A stretch of 64,000 bases of DNA from Blautia sp. (GTDB lineage Bacteria; Bacillota; Clostridia; Lachnospirales; Lachnospiraceae). Each line of letters starts with the position of its first letter. The stretch's first letter is position 1. The stretch covers positions 1 to 64,000 of the forward strand of contig JARIAR010000054.1 in assembly GCA_029257805.1 (NCBI GenBank), in the 5' to 3' direction. The translations under genes were made by a program, and so were the position numbers. Of this stretch, positions 43,516-53,724 are shown piece after piece. The notes under the pieces were generated by a model, which was not told where the DNA came from, ran no database searches, and saw only the letters and a list, made by a program, of their open reading frames with translations.

Positions 43516-45168
43516 TTATTTATTATTAATAGCTGCCACCAGCGCATCTATAGACGCATGAATGATATCTGCATGAATACCAGCCCCCCAGGCCAAGGTC
43601 CCGTCTGCTTTTCGAATTCCTACATATGCAACTGCTCTGGAACTTGAACTCTGTTCCAAAGCATGTTCCTGATAAACTTCCAGCTGATACTGCAGGTTAT
43701 ACGCTTTTTTCAAAGCATTACTCACCGCATCTAACCGGCCATTTCCAAACGCCTCTGTTACCATTGTCTTTCCAGCAAAACCTGAGGTGACCTGTGTAAG
43801 AATTCCCCCTTCTTTTTGCTGAAAATGTACTTCCTTCACAGAATAAGGCTCTTTTATATTCTCAAAACGCTCTTTAAATAATTCGAAAATTTCATCTGCC
43901 TGAAGTTCTTTATGCTTCTGATCCGAAACATCCTTTACTGCATATCCAATGCTCTCTTTCATTTTTGCAGGAAGATTTAAGCCATATTTTCTCTCAAGAA
44001 TATATCCTACACCGCCTTTTCCCGACTGGCTGTTAATACGAATCACATCTCCATCATAATCTCTTCCAACATCTTTGGGATCTATCGGAAGATAAGGAAC
44101 ATTCCAGTGCTCCTGCCTTCTTTTTTCTCTCCAGTCCATCCCTTTTGCAATAGCATCCTGGTGAGATCCGGAAAATGCTGCGAATACAAGTGCTCCACTA
44201 TAAGGGCTTCTCTCATCTATTTTCATGCCGGTACAACTTTCATATACTTCACAAATTTCAGGCATGTTAGAAAAATCAAGACACGGATCAATTCCCTGTG
44301 AATACATATTCATCCCTAAGGTCACTATATCTACATTTCCTGTCCGTTCTCCATTTCCAAAAAGAGTTCCTTCAATTCGATCTGCTCCTGCCAAAAGTCC
44401 CATTTCCGCATCTGCCACACCACATCCCCTGTCATTATGAGGATGAAGCGAAACAATTACATTTTCTCTGTACTTCATATGATCGCACATGTATTCCACC
44501 TGACTGGCATACACATGAGGCATAGAATGCTGCACAGTAACCGGAAGATTAATAATACATTTTTTCTCTGGTACAGGCTGCCACACATCCAGCACTGCGT
44601 TGCAAACTTCCAAAGCATATTCCGGCTCTGTACCTGTGAAACTTTCCGGACTATATTCAAACTGAAAATTCCCCTCAGTCTCTTCGGCCAGTTTTTTTAA
44701 AAGTGCTGCACCATCTACTGCAATTTTTAAAATCTCTTCTTTTGATTTTTTAAATACTTGCTCTCTCTGTGATACAGAAGTAGAATTGTAAACATGTACA
44801 ATTGCTCTCGGGGCACCTTTTATCGCCTCAAAAGTTTTTCGAATAATATGTTCTCTGGCCTGTGTCAAAACCTGAATTGTCACGTCATTGGGAATCATGT
44901 TTTCTTCGATCAATGTACGCACAAACTCATACTCTGTCTCAGAGGCTGCAGGAAATCCCACTTCAATTTCTTTAAAACCAATTTTTACAAGCTGTTTAAA
45001 AAATCGGATTTTCTGATTCAGATCCATTGGAACAACAAGAGCCTGATTTCCATCCCGCAAATCTACTGAACACCATACAGGTGCTTTTTCTATCCATTCT
45101 TTTTCCATCCACTTTACAGATTTCACTGGCGGCATATAGTACTGCTTTATATATTTTCCTGCATTCAT
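43516..45168 (-). CDS. leuA: 2-isopropylmalate synthase
   Basis: Condenses 2-ketoisovalerate and acetyl-CoA, the first committed leucine step. It has 550 residues and is of the LeuA2 type, with an N-terminal TIM barrel (VDLRDGNQALV metal motif near residue 37, HPHNDRGCGVADAEMG with the metal His pair) and a C-terminal LeuA allosteric dimer domain (residues 430-550). The start is ATG 45168, 10 bases after GGAGG; the GTG one codon upstream is an alternative. The T-box leader with a Leu-type specifier controls it, so it answers to tRNA-Leu charging. Confidence 0.96.
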   Translation of the reverse strand: MNAGKYIKQYYMPPVKSVKWMEKEWIEKAPVWCSVDLRDGNQALVVPMDLNQKIRFFKQLVKIGFKEIEVGFPAASETEYEFVRTLIEENMIPNDVTIQVLTQAREHIIRKTFEAIKGAPRAIVHVYNSTSVSQREQVFKKSKEEILKIAVDGAALLKKLAEETEGNFQFEYSPESFTGTEPEYALEVCNAVLDVWQPVPEKKCIINLPVTVQHSMPHVYASQVEYMCDHMKYRENVIVSLHPHNDRGCGVADAEMGLLAGADRIEGTLFGNGERTGNVDIVTLGMNMYSQGIDPCLDFSNMPEICEVYESCTGMKIDERSPYSGALVFAAFSGSHQDAIAKGMDWREKRRQEHWNVPYLPIDPKDVGRDYDGDVIRINSQSGKGGVGYILERKYGLNLPAKMKESIGYAVKDVSDQKHKELQADEIFELFKERFENIKEPYSVKEVHFQQKEGGILTQVTSGFAGKTMVTEAFGNGRLDAVSNALKKAYNLQYQLEVYQEHALEQSSSSRAVAYVGIRKADGTLAWGAGIHADIIHASIDALVAAINNK

Positions 45169-45209
45169 CACACTTTTTCCTCCATTCTTTTAAAACAATA
45201 CCTTTTTTA

Positions 45210-45508
45210 ACAAAAAAACTTCCGCCTCTGCAACAATATGCAAGAGACGGAAGACCATTTTGTCTTACGCGGTACCACTCTTATTTTATGAATAATCATA
45301 CACTTATCAGATACGGAATGCACACACATCCTTATATCTTTTTCCGGATAACGGCGGATACCGTCTGCGCCTACTCTCTCTTATAAAATTTCAGGCAGAT
45401 GCTCTGAGGTGAGTTCTATATCTTCCTTCCGCTGCTTCTCAGCACCAGCAGCTCTCTGTGCTCCAGTCCATATATACTATTCCTCTTCTTTGCATTTCTC
45501 TTATTTAC
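45210..45508 (-). promoter_or_regulatory. T-box leader of leuA (Leu)
   Basis: The minus strand has the T-box word AGAGTGGTACCGCG (near 45268-45281) and a terminator with a stem from CTTCCGTCTCTTGC to GCAGAGGCGGAAG followed by TTTTTTT. The word GAACTCACC near 45408-45416 places CTC (Leu) at 45411-45413 as the likely specifier. Confidence 0.93.
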
Positions 45509-45514
45509 TTTTTT

Positions 45515-45543
45515 AATTTACCACTTCAACGCGTATTTGTCAA
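45515..45543 (-). promoter_or_regulatory. leuA promoter
   Basis: Minus strand -35 TTGACA (45538-45543), 17-bp spacer, -10 TAAATT (45515-45520), back to back with the tRNA-Pro promoter. Confidence 0.7.
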
Positions 45544-45566
45544 CAAAATAAAAAACAAAAAAACTG

Positions 45567-45595
45567 TTGAATTCCATTCCAAAAATTGGTATAAT
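45567..45595 (+). promoter_or_regulatory. tRNA-Pro promoter
   Basis: Plus strand -35 TTGAAT (45567-45572), 17-bp spacer, -10 TATAAT (45590-45595), 11 bases before the tRNA. Confidence 0.75.
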
Positions 45596-45606
45596 AAATG
45601 TCGTTG

Positions 45607-45680
45607 CGGGGTATGGCGTAGCTTGGTAGCGCGCACGGCTGGGGGCCGTGAGGTCGCAGGTTCAAATCCTGTTGCCCCGA
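45607..45680 (+). tRNA. tRNA-Pro(GGG)
   Basis: A 74-base cloverleaf. Acceptor CGGGGTA pairs with TGCCCCG, the anticodon arm is CACGG-CTGGGGG-CCGTG with anticodon GGG (Pro, decoding CCC and CCU), and the T arm is GCAGG-TTCAAAT-CCTGT. The discriminator is A and CCA is not encoded. It has its own promoter and ends in a long AT-rich hairpin shared with leuD. Confidence 0.96.
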
Positions 45681-45687
45681 TTTTTAT

Positions 45688-45728
45688 TAAAAGCAGAAAT
45701 TTCCAAATTCCCGGAATTTTTTGCTTTT
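45688..45728. terminator. Shared terminator, tRNA-Pro and leuD
   Basis: AAAAGCAGAAATTTCC, a short loop and GGAATTTTTTGCTTTT form an imperfect stem between the convergent tRNA and leuD; T-runs lie on both sides. Confidence 0.65.
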
Positions 45729-46248
45729 ATTTTTTTGTCTCCTGCACTTTATGCGACGCTAAGATCCCTTCATTAATATAATTTACCAAACCCTCCGCTT
45801 TTATAATCCTCTGCATAAATTCCGGAAAAGCCTGTCCCTTAAATTCAGTTCCTTTTGTTCTGTTATATATCACACCCGAATCAAAATCTACCTCTACTTC
45901 ATCTCCTTGTTCAATTCCGTTTCCCGCCGCTTCACATTCAATAATCGGAAGGCCAATATTAATGGCATTTCTATAAAATATTCTTGCAAATGTTTTTGCA
46001 ATCACACAACTGATCCCTGCTGCTTTTATGGCAATGGGAGCATGTTCTCTGGAAGATCCACAGCCAAAATTTTTCCCGGCGACCATAATGTCGCCTTTTT
46101 TCACTTTATTTATAAACTCTTGATCTACATCCTCCATACAGTGCAATGACAATTCAGCCGGATCCGATGAATTCAGATAACGAGCCGGAATAATAACATC
46201 TGTATCTATATTATCTCCATATTTAAATACTTTTCCTTTTGCCTTCAT
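45727..46248 (-). CDS. leuD: 3-isopropylmalate dehydratase small subunit
   Basis: With LeuC it isomerises 2-isopropylmalate to 3-isopropylmalate in leucine synthesis. It has 173 residues. The swivel domain motif [16 protein letters not shown] is near residue 57, with IIPARYL before it and [10 protein letters not shown] after. It lies 9 bases after leuC with AAGGAGG, so the two are co-translated. Confidence 0.97.
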   Translation of the reverse strand: MKAKGKVFKYGDNIDTDVIIPARYLNSSDPAELSLHCMEDVDQEFINKVKKGDIMVAGKNFGCGSSREHAPIAIKAAGISCVIAKTFARIFYRNAINIGLPIIECEAAGNGIEQGDEVEVDFDSGVIYNRTKGTEFKGQAFPEFMQRIIKAEGLVNYINEGILASHKVQETKK

Positions 46249-46257
46249 AATACCTCC

Positions 46258-47526
46258 TTATAATCCCAGCTCTTCCGGAAGAGAAATTTTACCGGTTACG
46301 GCACTTGCTGCTGCAACGGCCGGACTGGCCAGATAAATTTCCGATTCTACATGTCCCATACGTCCCACAAAATTGCGATTTGTCGTAGAAACACAACGTT
46401 CTCCTGCCGCCAGAATCCCCATATATCCTCCAAGACATGGTCCACATGTAGGAGTACTGATCACAGCTCCTGCCTCAATAAAAGTTTTCAACAGACCTTC
46501 TTCCATAGCCTGAAGATAAATCCCCTGTGTTGCAGGAATTACAATACAGCGAAGCCCTTTCTTGACTTTATGTCCTTTCAAAATTTCTGCTGCAGTACGA
46601 AGATCATGAATTCTCCCATTTGTACAGGAACCAATCACCACTTGATCCACTATGACTTCTTCTTTTATTTCCGGAACCGTTTTTGTATTTTCCGGAAGAT
46701 GTGGAAAAGCAACCGTAGGCTCAAGTTTATCTAATTCAATCACATACTCTTCATCATAAATTGCATCTTCATCTGCTTCATATATTTTATAGGCTCTATT
46801 AGAATGTTTCTTCATATATGCTTCCGCAATTTCATCCACAGGAAAAATCCCATTTTTTCCACCTGCCTCAATTGCCATATTTGCAATTGTAAATCGATCA
46901 TCCATAGACAGATTTTTAATTCCTTCTCCTGTAAATTCCATTGATTTATACCGTGCTCCATCTACACCAATCATTCCGATAATATGCAAAATAATATCTT
47001 TTCCACTTACCCATTTTGAAGGTTTGCCCACAAGCTGAAAACGAATAGCTGACGGAACTTTGAACCATGCTTTTCCTGTCGCCATTCCTGCTGCCATATC
47101 TGTACTTCCCATTCCTGTGGAAAACGCACCTAAAGCACCATATGTACATGTATGAGAATCAGCTCCAATAATAACATCTCCAGCAACTGTTAATCCCTTT
47201 TCCGGAAGAAGCGCATGTTCAATTCCCATTTCTCCTACGTCAAAATAATTCGATATTTCATGCCTGCACGCAAATTCCCGTACACATTTACAGTGTTCCG
47301 CAGATTTTATATCCTTATTCGGTATAAAATGATCCATAACAAGGGCGATTTTATCTTTATCAAACACAGTATTTACTTTCATTTTATCCATTTCATGAAT
47401 AGCTACCGGAGAAGTAATATCATTTCCAAGAACCAGATCCAGATCTGCTTCAATTAACTGTCCTGCTTCCACACATTCCAAACCTGTATGTGCAGCCAGG
47501 ATTTTTTGTGTCATTGTCATACCCAT
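46258..47526 (-). CDS. leuC: 3-isopropylmalate dehydratase large subunit
   Basis: The 422-residue aconitase-family subunit with the [4Fe-4S] cluster: the cluster Cys residues are in [10 protein letters not shown] and in [11 protein letters not shown]. Other motifs are [20 protein letters not shown] and MDHFIPNKD. Length and motifs fit the archaeal/clostridial HacA-like class. The start at 47526 has GGAGG eight bases upstream. It is divergent from a LysR regulator, which is the natural candidate for its control. Confidence 0.97.
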   Translation of the reverse strand: MGMTMTQKILAAHTGLECVEAGQLIEADLDLVLGNDITSPVAIHEMDKMKVNTVFDKDKIALVMDHFIPNKDIKSAEHCKCVREFACRHEISNYFDVGEMGIEHALLPEKGLTVAGDVIIGADSHTCTYGALGAFSTGMGSTDMAAGMATGKAWFKVPSAIRFQLVGKPSKWVSGKDIILHIIGMIGVDGARYKSMEFTGEGIKNLSMDDRFTIANMAIEAGGKNGIFPVDEIAEAYMKKHSNRAYKIYEADEDAIYDEEYVIELDKLEPTVAFPHLPENTKTVPEIKEEVIVDQVVIGSCTNGRIHDLRTAAEILKGHKVKKGLRCIVIPATQGIYLQAMEEGLLKTFIEAGAVISTPTCGPCLGGYMGILAAGERCVSTTNRNFVGRMGHVESEIYLASPAVAAASAVTGKISLPEELGL

Positions 47527-47614
47527 TGCTGCATCCTCCCGTTTCCTTTTAATCTTCTATTTACATTCTATCATAACATTTGATATAATAATAATACATA
47601 TTAATCATATTTAT

Positions 47615-47632
47615 TATAACTTATAGTTATGG
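47615..47632. promoter_or_regulatory. Candidate LysR-regulator box between leuC and lysR-type gene
   Basis: ATAAC-TTATA-GTTAT is a 5-bp inverted repeat around a 5-base centre, close to the T-N11-A shape used by LysR regulators, just before the regulator's ribosome site. Autoregulation and control of leuCD are inference. Confidence 0.4.
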
Positions 47633-47641
47633 AGGATTTTT

Positions 47642-48541
47642 ATGAAAGAAAACCTTTCTTCCTATTATATTTTTTATATGGTTGGAAAAACCGGAAATAT
47701 TTCCAAGGCAGCCAGAGAGTTATACATCAGCCAGCCAGCTATTAGTCGGGCAATACAAAAACTAGAAGAAAACCTTGACATTGTTCTTTTTAAGAGAACA
47801 TCCCGCGGTGTCACTCTTACCCCTGAAGGACAATTGCTTTTTCAAAAAACATGTGATGCTTTTTCCATTTTATCAGAAGGAGAAAATGCTATCCTTCATA
47901 ACAATACAAGAAGTTTTCCTAAAATTCGTCTTGGAGCCAGTTCCACTTTAATAAAATATGCCCTGCTCCCTCATTTAAAGCTTTATATTTCTTCCCATCC
48001 GCATGTAAGAGTATACCTTTCCTGCCAGTCTACTTACCAAACGCTTCATCTTCTGGAAGAAGAAAAAATAGATATTGGACTTATCGGAAAACCTTCCGGT
48101 ATTTCACATTTTTCCTTTTATCCGCTTCTTCAAATACATGATATATTTGTTTCCACTCCCCAGTATCTTGAAAATTTAAAAACGCTTCATCCCAAAGAAC
48201 CACTTGCAGATGCTGCAACCTTCATGCTATTGGATGAAGGCAACATTACACGGCAATATGTAGACGCACAGCTAAAGAAATCCGATTTTGAATTTAACCA
48301 TATTTTGGAAGTAAATACTATGGATCTGCTTATCCAATTTGCTCAAACAGGCCTTGGAATCGCATGTGTCATTAAAGAATTTGTACAAGAAGAACTAAAC
48401 AACGGACAACTTGTGGAAGTTCCCTTAAATCTCCTCTTACCTCCCAGGGAAATCGGATTTGCCTGCAAGAAAAAAGGAGAGGACAATCCTCTCCTTAAAC
48501 CTTTCTTACAAAACAATATTCTCCATTTCCAAAATCCCTAA
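47642..48541 (+). CDS. LysR family transcriptional regulator
   Basis: A 299-residue regulator. The N-terminal winged helix-turn-helix is at residues 1-60 (ISKAARELYISQPAISRAI, then LFKRTSRGVTLTPEG), followed by a type 2 periplasmic-binding-fold effector domain (residues 90-295). The ATG follows GGAGGA. It is divergent from leuCD and convergent with ilvC, so it sits inside the branched-chain amino acid block and probably regulates leuCD in response to a pathway intermediate. This resembles the LeuO or IlvY arrangement, but is not identified as either. Confidence 0.93.
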   Translation: MKENLSSYYIFYMVGKTGNISKAARELYISQPAISRAIQKLEENLDIVLFKRTSRGVTLTPEGQLLFQKTCDAFSILSEGENAILHNNTRSFPKIRLGASSTLIKYALLPHLKLYISSHPHVRVYLSCQSTYQTLHLLEEEKIDIGLIGKPSGISHFSFYPLLQIHDIFVSTPQYLENLKTLHPKEPLADAATFMLLDEGNITRQYVDAQLKKSDFEFNHILEVNTMDLLIQFAQTGLGIACVIKEFVQEELNNGQLVEVPLNLLLPPREIGFACKKKGEDNPLLKPFLQNNILHFQNP

Positions 48542-48577
48542 AAAAGAAACAGTCGAAAAATTCGACTGTTCCTTTTT

Positions 48578-48578
<1 letters not shown>
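48541..48578. terminator. Bidirectional terminator, LysR gene and ilvC
   Basis: AAACAGTCGAA, loop AAA and TTCGACTGTTCC, flanked by A- and T-runs, between convergent genes. Confidence 0.88.
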
Positions 48579-49609
<1,031 letters not shown>

Positions 49610-49689
49610 CTACTATAATCCCTGTTTTTTCATAATCGTTTATTATGGGAAATCTTCCCCAGCAACTGTGTTTTCTGCATCTGATTTCT

Positions 49690-50187
49690 TTACAAAAAGC
49701 GTACGTCCTGCGCACCTCTGGAAAGCCCTGTCACTCCTGTCCTTGCCAGTTCCAGAATTTCATATGCTCCCATTAAATCGATAAACGCTTCCAATTTACT
49801 TTTTGTTCCTGTCATTTCTACTACAAGAGAATCTTTGCTTACATCTACAACCTTTGCACGAAAAATATCTGCAATAGAAATAATTCCCTGACGCTGTTCT
49901 GCTCTGGCAGCAACCTTTACCAGAACCAGCTCTCTGCTTACACTTTCTTCCGGCTCCAATACTTTAATATCTCTCACATCTACAAGCTTTGCCAGCTGCT
50001 TTGTAATTTGCTCAAGAATCATCTCGTCACCACTGCATACAACGGTCATTCTGGAAAAACGCTCATCTGCTGTAACTCCAACTGTCAAGCTGTCAATATT
50101 ATACCCTCGACGGCTAAACAAACCGGAAATACGGCTCAAAACACCTGCTGTGTTATCTACTAACAGAGATAAAATCCTCTTCTGCAT
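49690..50187 (-). CDS. ilvN: Acetolactate synthase small (regulatory) subunit
   Basis: The 165-residue regulatory subunit that confers valine feedback on acetolactate synthase. An N-terminal ACT domain (LSLLVDNTAGVLSRISGLFS, near residue 5) is followed by a C-terminal half with the family motif SLVVEMTGTKSKLEAFIDLM. The catalytic subunit must be elsewhere. A clear promoter lies upstream, and ilvC follows on the same strand. Confidence 0.95.
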   Translation of the reverse strand: MQKRILSLLVDNTAGVLSRISGLFSRRGYNIDSLTVGVTADERFSRMTVVCSGDEMILEQITKQLAKLVDVRDIKVLEPEESVSRELVLVKVAARAEQRQGIISIADIFRAKVVDVSKDSLVVEMTGTKSKLEAFIDLMGAYEILELARTGVTGLSRGAQDVRFL

Positions 50188-50237
50188 AACTCACCTGCTT
50201 TCAATACTTTAAACTAATAAACTTTTATATGTTTAAC

Positions 50238-50265
50238 ATTATAGCAAGTTGAATGATTTTGTCAA
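50238..50265 (-). promoter_or_regulatory. ilvN-ilvC promoter
   Basis: Minus strand -35 TTGACA (50260-50265), 16-bp spacer, -10 TATAAT (50238-50243). Confidence 0.78.
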
Positions 50266-50281
50266 TGTAAAATTCTATTTT

Positions 50282-50878
50282 TTAAAAGGTAATACACCTT
50301 TGAGCAACTTGTTTCAACAAAGGCGCACTATGCGAAACAACAAGCATGCCAATTTCTCTTTCTTCCACTTCTTTTAAAAGAAAATTCCAGATTTGACTTT
50401 GAGTGATCAAATCCAACATTGTACTTATTTCATCTGCTATTAAAAATTTTGTTTCTTTCCCCAAAGCCCGGGCAATACAAAAACGCTGCAGTTCCCCACC
50501 TGAAAGTTCCTGGGGATAACGATTCATCCAATCTTTTTCTATTCCTAATTCATAAATGATCCGTTCCTCAATATTCTGTCCATCTGCAAGGGTATCCTTT
50601 AATTTAAGACGTGGATTTACAGCTCTTTCCGGATGCTGCCAGATCATTTGCACAGGACAGTAGCCTCTCATTGGAAGAGGTTCTCCATCAAGAAGAACCT
50701 CCCCTTTTATAGGTTTTAAATATCCTGCTAAAACTTTACACAATGTTGTTTTCCCGGCTCCACTTGTACCAAGAATGGCCACACGTTCATGGCTGTCCAC
50801 CTTAATATTGATATCGGAAAAAATGTTATCTCTTTTTTTATCATATGAAAATGTCAGATTTTTCCCTTCCAAAATCAT
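50282..50878 (-). CDS. Opp/Dpp/Nik-type ABC transporter ATP-binding protein (short)
   Basis: A 198-residue ATPase of the DppF/OppF/NikE branch. Walker A is GTSGAGKTT (near residue 36), the signature is ELSGGELQRFCIARAL, and Walker B is FLIADEISTML. It lacks the C-terminal oligopeptide-transporter extension with Cys that most OppF proteins have, and in length is closer to NikE. Its ATG overlaps the stop of the preceding ATPase by four bases (ATGA). It is the last gene of the importer. Confidence 0.92.
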   Translation of the reverse strand: MILEGKNLTFSYDKKRDNIFSDINIKVDSHERVAILGTSGAGKTTLCKVLAGYLKPIKGEVLLDGEPLPMRGYCPVQMIWQHPERAVNPRLKLKDTLADGQNIEERIIYELGIEKDWMNRYPQELSGGELQRFCIARALGKETKFLIADEISTMLDLITQSQIWNFLLKEVEEREIGMLVVSHSAPLLKQVAQRCITF

Positions 50879-51867
50879 GTTGTTCCTCCTGTTTTACCAT
50901 GATGATGCTGTTCCACTGCCAAGGGCTCTCCACGAAACCGCACACAACGCACGGTGCCACATCCGACCCTCTTCATGGGAATCTCTCCCTGACACGCCTC
51001 TGTATAAAAATGACACCTTGGACCAAAAGGACATCCTTCCGGCATATCTTTCACGTATGGCTGTACCCCAGGAAGAGGCTGAAAACCATTTTGAGGAAGT
51101 GCTCTCCAAAGTGCCTTTGTATAAGGATGCCGCAAAGTTTCTTCTGATTCAAAATCAGATACAAGTGCTTCCTCCACAGTTGTTCCTGCATAAAAAACAG
51201 CAATTCTGTCTGCAACTTCAAGTGCCAGTTCAATATCATGAGTAATTAAAAGTACTCCTTTTCCTTCATCTGCAAATTTACGAAAATCTTCCATGGATTT
51301 CTTCGCCAATGCAAGATCCATTCCTGGAGTTGGCTCATCCGCAATGATCAATTCCGGATCTCCCATTAATGCAGAAGTAAGAAGAACACGCCTTGCCATT
51401 CCCCCGGAACATTCAAATGGATATTTCTTATCTACATCCTCTCCCAGTCCATATCTTTGAAAAAGACGCCTCTGCTTTTTTCTCTTATCTTCTTCTTTTC
51501 CGCCCCTTACCTGTTTTCCTACTGACATAAGCGGATCCAAATATGTGGTACTTTGAGGAACAAAGGCAATTTTATTCCCCCTAAGCGCACATATTTTTTC
51601 ATATGTAAGCTCTTCTCCATCATAATACATTTTTCCTGTAACCTTTGCATTGTATGGCAATAGCCCTAAAATGGCATGTGCAAGAAGACTTTTTCCAGAA
51701 CCGCTTGAACCCACTACTGCCACAATTTCTCCTTCGTGAACAGATACGGAAAGTTTGGATATTACAGGAAGATCTATCTGATGGCTGCTTTTTTCACTTT
51801 CGTACTGCGAAAAGGAAAGGGAAAATTCATCAATTTCCAATATATGTCTTTTATCTGTACAACTCAT
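50875..51867 (-). CDS. Opp/Dpp/Nik-type ABC transporter ATP-binding protein (DppD-like)
   Basis: A 330-residue ATPase of the DppD/OppD/NikD branch. Walker A is VGSSGSGKSLLAHA, the Q-loop is FVPQSTTYLDPL, the signature is CSGGMARRVLLTSALM, and Walker B is LIIADEPTPGMDLA. The C-terminal oligopeptide domain carries the Cys motif CPFGPRCHFYTEAC and a later CGTVRC, which bind an Fe-S cluster in some homologues. The start is ATG 51867 after AAGGAGA; a 26-codon upstream extension is rejected. Pairs with the short ATPase as a heterodimer. Confidence 0.93.
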   Translation of the reverse strand: MSCTDKRHILEIDEFSLSFSQYESEKSSHQIDLPVISKLSVSVHEGEIVAVVGSSGSGKSLLAHAILGLLPYNAKVTGKMYYDGEELTYEKICALRGNKIAFVPQSTTYLDPLMSVGKQVRGGKEEDKRKKQRRLFQRYGLGEDVDKKYPFECSGGMARRVLLTSALMGDPELIIADEPTPGMDLALAKKSMEDFRKFADEGKGVLLITHDIELALEVADRIAVFYAGTTVEEALVSDFESEETLRHPYTKALWRALPQNGFQPLPGVQPYVKDMPEGCPFGPRCHFYTEACQGEIPMKRVGCGTVRCVRFRGEPLAVEQHHHGKTGGTT

Positions 51868-51877
51868 AAATTTCTCC

Positions 51878-52711
51878 TTATTTATGGGCACTATTTGGAT
51901 CCAAAATCTGGCGAAGTGCCGTTCCTCCTCTGTCAAAAAGTACAACTGTCAAAACAAGCATGATCCCTGGAAAAAGCGCCAGCCACCATTTTCCTGTAAT
52001 AAGATACTTCATGCTTTCTGACAAGATCACACCTATTGCGGGCTGTTCTGCCGAAAGACCAAATCCCAAAAAGGTTACGCTTGATTCATGCAAAATCGCA
52101 TGAGGAAATAAAAGAACAAGACCTACAAAAAATTGCGGAAGAAGATGCGGGAGCATGTGTTTTCTTGCAACTGCAAGACGACTATGCCCTAATTTCTGCG
52201 CAATCAAAATATACTCGCTTTCTCTCAGCTGAAGTACTTCTCCACGGATCAGTCTTGCAAGAGAAGGCCAATGTGTAAGCGCAACTCCTATAACAACCCC
52301 TTTTATACCTTTTCCTACTGCAAACGAAATTAAAATCAATAGGAGGATATGAGGAATTCCCATAACCATATCAATTAAAAAAGAGATTACGGAATCTGCT
52401 TTTTTTCCAAGTGTCGCTGCTGCAATTCCCAGAATAAGCGACATAACTGCACTGACCCCCGCAGCACTAACCCCAATGAGAATACTGGTAGACAGTCCGG
52501 AAAGTGTCCGATAAAACATATTCCTTCCCAGCCAGTCTGTTCCAAAAGGATATGCCAGACATGGAGCTATATTTTTTCTTGAAAAATCCGTTACCATGGC
52601 AGCCTCTTTACAATAAACACCGGCAATTGCAATTCCCACTAAAAAAAGCACGGAAAAAATCAGAAAAATTTTTGTCTTCTGCCTTTGGTTAATCAATTTT
52701 TTCTTACTCAC
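51878..52711 (-). CDS. Opp/Dpp/Nik-type ABC transporter permease (DppC-like)
   Basis: A 277-residue inner-membrane permease with six predicted membrane segments (the first at about 12-32). The EAA loop is in LRESEYILIAQKLGHSR, followed by HMLPHLLPQFFVG. The N-terminal FGTDWLGRNMFYRTLSG motif is typical of DppC/NikC. Its start overlaps the DppB-like stop by four bases. It would form the membrane channel with the DppB-like protein. Confidence 0.93.
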   Translation of the reverse strand: MSKKKLINQRQKTKIFLIFSVLFLVGIAIAGVYCKEAAMVTDFSRKNIAPCLAYPFGTDWLGRNMFYRTLSGLSTSILIGVSAAGVSAVMSLILGIAAATLGKKADSVISFLIDMVMGIPHILLLILISFAVGKGIKGVVIGVALTHWPSLARLIRGEVLQLRESEYILIAQKLGHSRLAVARKHMLPHLLPQFFVGLVLLFPHAILHESSVTFLGFGLSAEQPAIGVILSESMKYLITGKWWLALFPGIMLVLTVVLFDRGGTALRQILDPNSAHK

Positions 52712-53724
52712 CGCGCACCACCTTTCCGGATACGCGGATCCACGATTCCATAAAGAAGATTTGCTATAAAATTGCCCAGGAACACAATCCCTGCAGTGAT
52801 AAGGGTAATTGCCATTAAAAGCGGCACATCACTTCCTGTTCCTGCCGAAACTGTAGCCTGTCCAAGTCCCGGATAAGAAAACACCTGTTCCACAAGAACA
52901 GAGCCCCCTATAATTTCACTGATAAATGCAAACTGAAGTGTCATGGCAGGTAAAAGTACATTACGAAGCCCATGTCTTCTCACAATACGGGAGACACTTT
53001 CTCCTCTTGCTTTTGCAAAAAGCACATAATCACTTTGCATGATATCGATCATTTTTTCTCTTGTATGAAGCGTAATATTGGAAATTCCTGTAATACTTAG
53101 TGTCAATGCCGGAAGAATCGCATGACGGATACGATCCAAGAATGTCACACCACTGGCTTCTACTCCAATTGGAACACTTAAACCGATCGGCAGTACACGA
53201 AGCCATACTCCAAATATAATTAAAAGAAGCAAAGCCAGCCAAAATGCAGGGGTGCTGGCAATAATAAGGGAATAACTTTTAATCGCCTTATCTATAAAAC
53301 TATCTTTAAATACACCTGCAATCACTCCCAGAACAAAGCCCAAAAGCCCGGATATAATCCAGGCTAATCCCATGAGAAAAAGGGAATTCGAAAGTTTAAC
53401 CGCAATCACTTTGGCAACAGGTTGCCGGTACACAAGAGAAATCCCCATATCTCCTTTTATAAAATCTTTTGCCCAATTAAGATATCGTTCCACAGGCGGT
53501 GTATCCACCCCCCAATAAGAACGAAGTTTATCTTTTTGAGCTTCGCTCATGCTGCCCAAAGCAGCCTGCCCCACATTGGCCTGTAAAGGGTCAATGGGGG
53601 AGGCTGAAACAAGGGCAAATGTAACAATACTTACTGCGAATAGGAGCAATATCATTCTAACAAAGTTTCTTATCACAAATGTTACATTTCTTTTTATCAA
53701 ATCTTTACTCCCATTCCCATTCAT
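52708..53724 (-). CDS. Opp/Dpp/Nik-type ABC transporter permease (DppB-like)
   Basis: A 338-residue permease with six membrane segments. It has the family N-terminal IRNFVRMILLLFAVSIVTFA, the ASPIDP motif and the EAA loop in QSDYVLFAKARGESVSR with HGLRNVLLPAMTLQFAF. It overlaps the end of the binding-protein gene by 20 bases, so it is translationally coupled. The start at 53724 is the first ATG; an in-frame TTG a few codons on is also possible. Confidence 0.93.
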   Translation of the reverse strand: MNGNGSKDLIKRNVTFVIRNFVRMILLLFAVSIVTFALVSASPIDPLQANVGQAALGSMSEAQKDKLRSYWGVDTPPVERYLNWAKDFIKGDMGISLVYRQPVAKVIAVKLSNSLFLMGLAWIISGLLGFVLGVIAGVFKDSFIDKAIKSYSLIIASTPAFWLALLLLIIFGVWLRVLPIGLSVPIGVEASGVTFLDRIRHAILPALTLSITGISNITLHTREKMIDIMQSDYVLFAKARGESVSRIVRRHGLRNVLLPAMTLQFAFISEIIGGSVLVEQVFSYPGLGQATVSAGTGSDVPLLMAITLITAGIVFLGNFIANLLYGIVDPRIRKGGAR

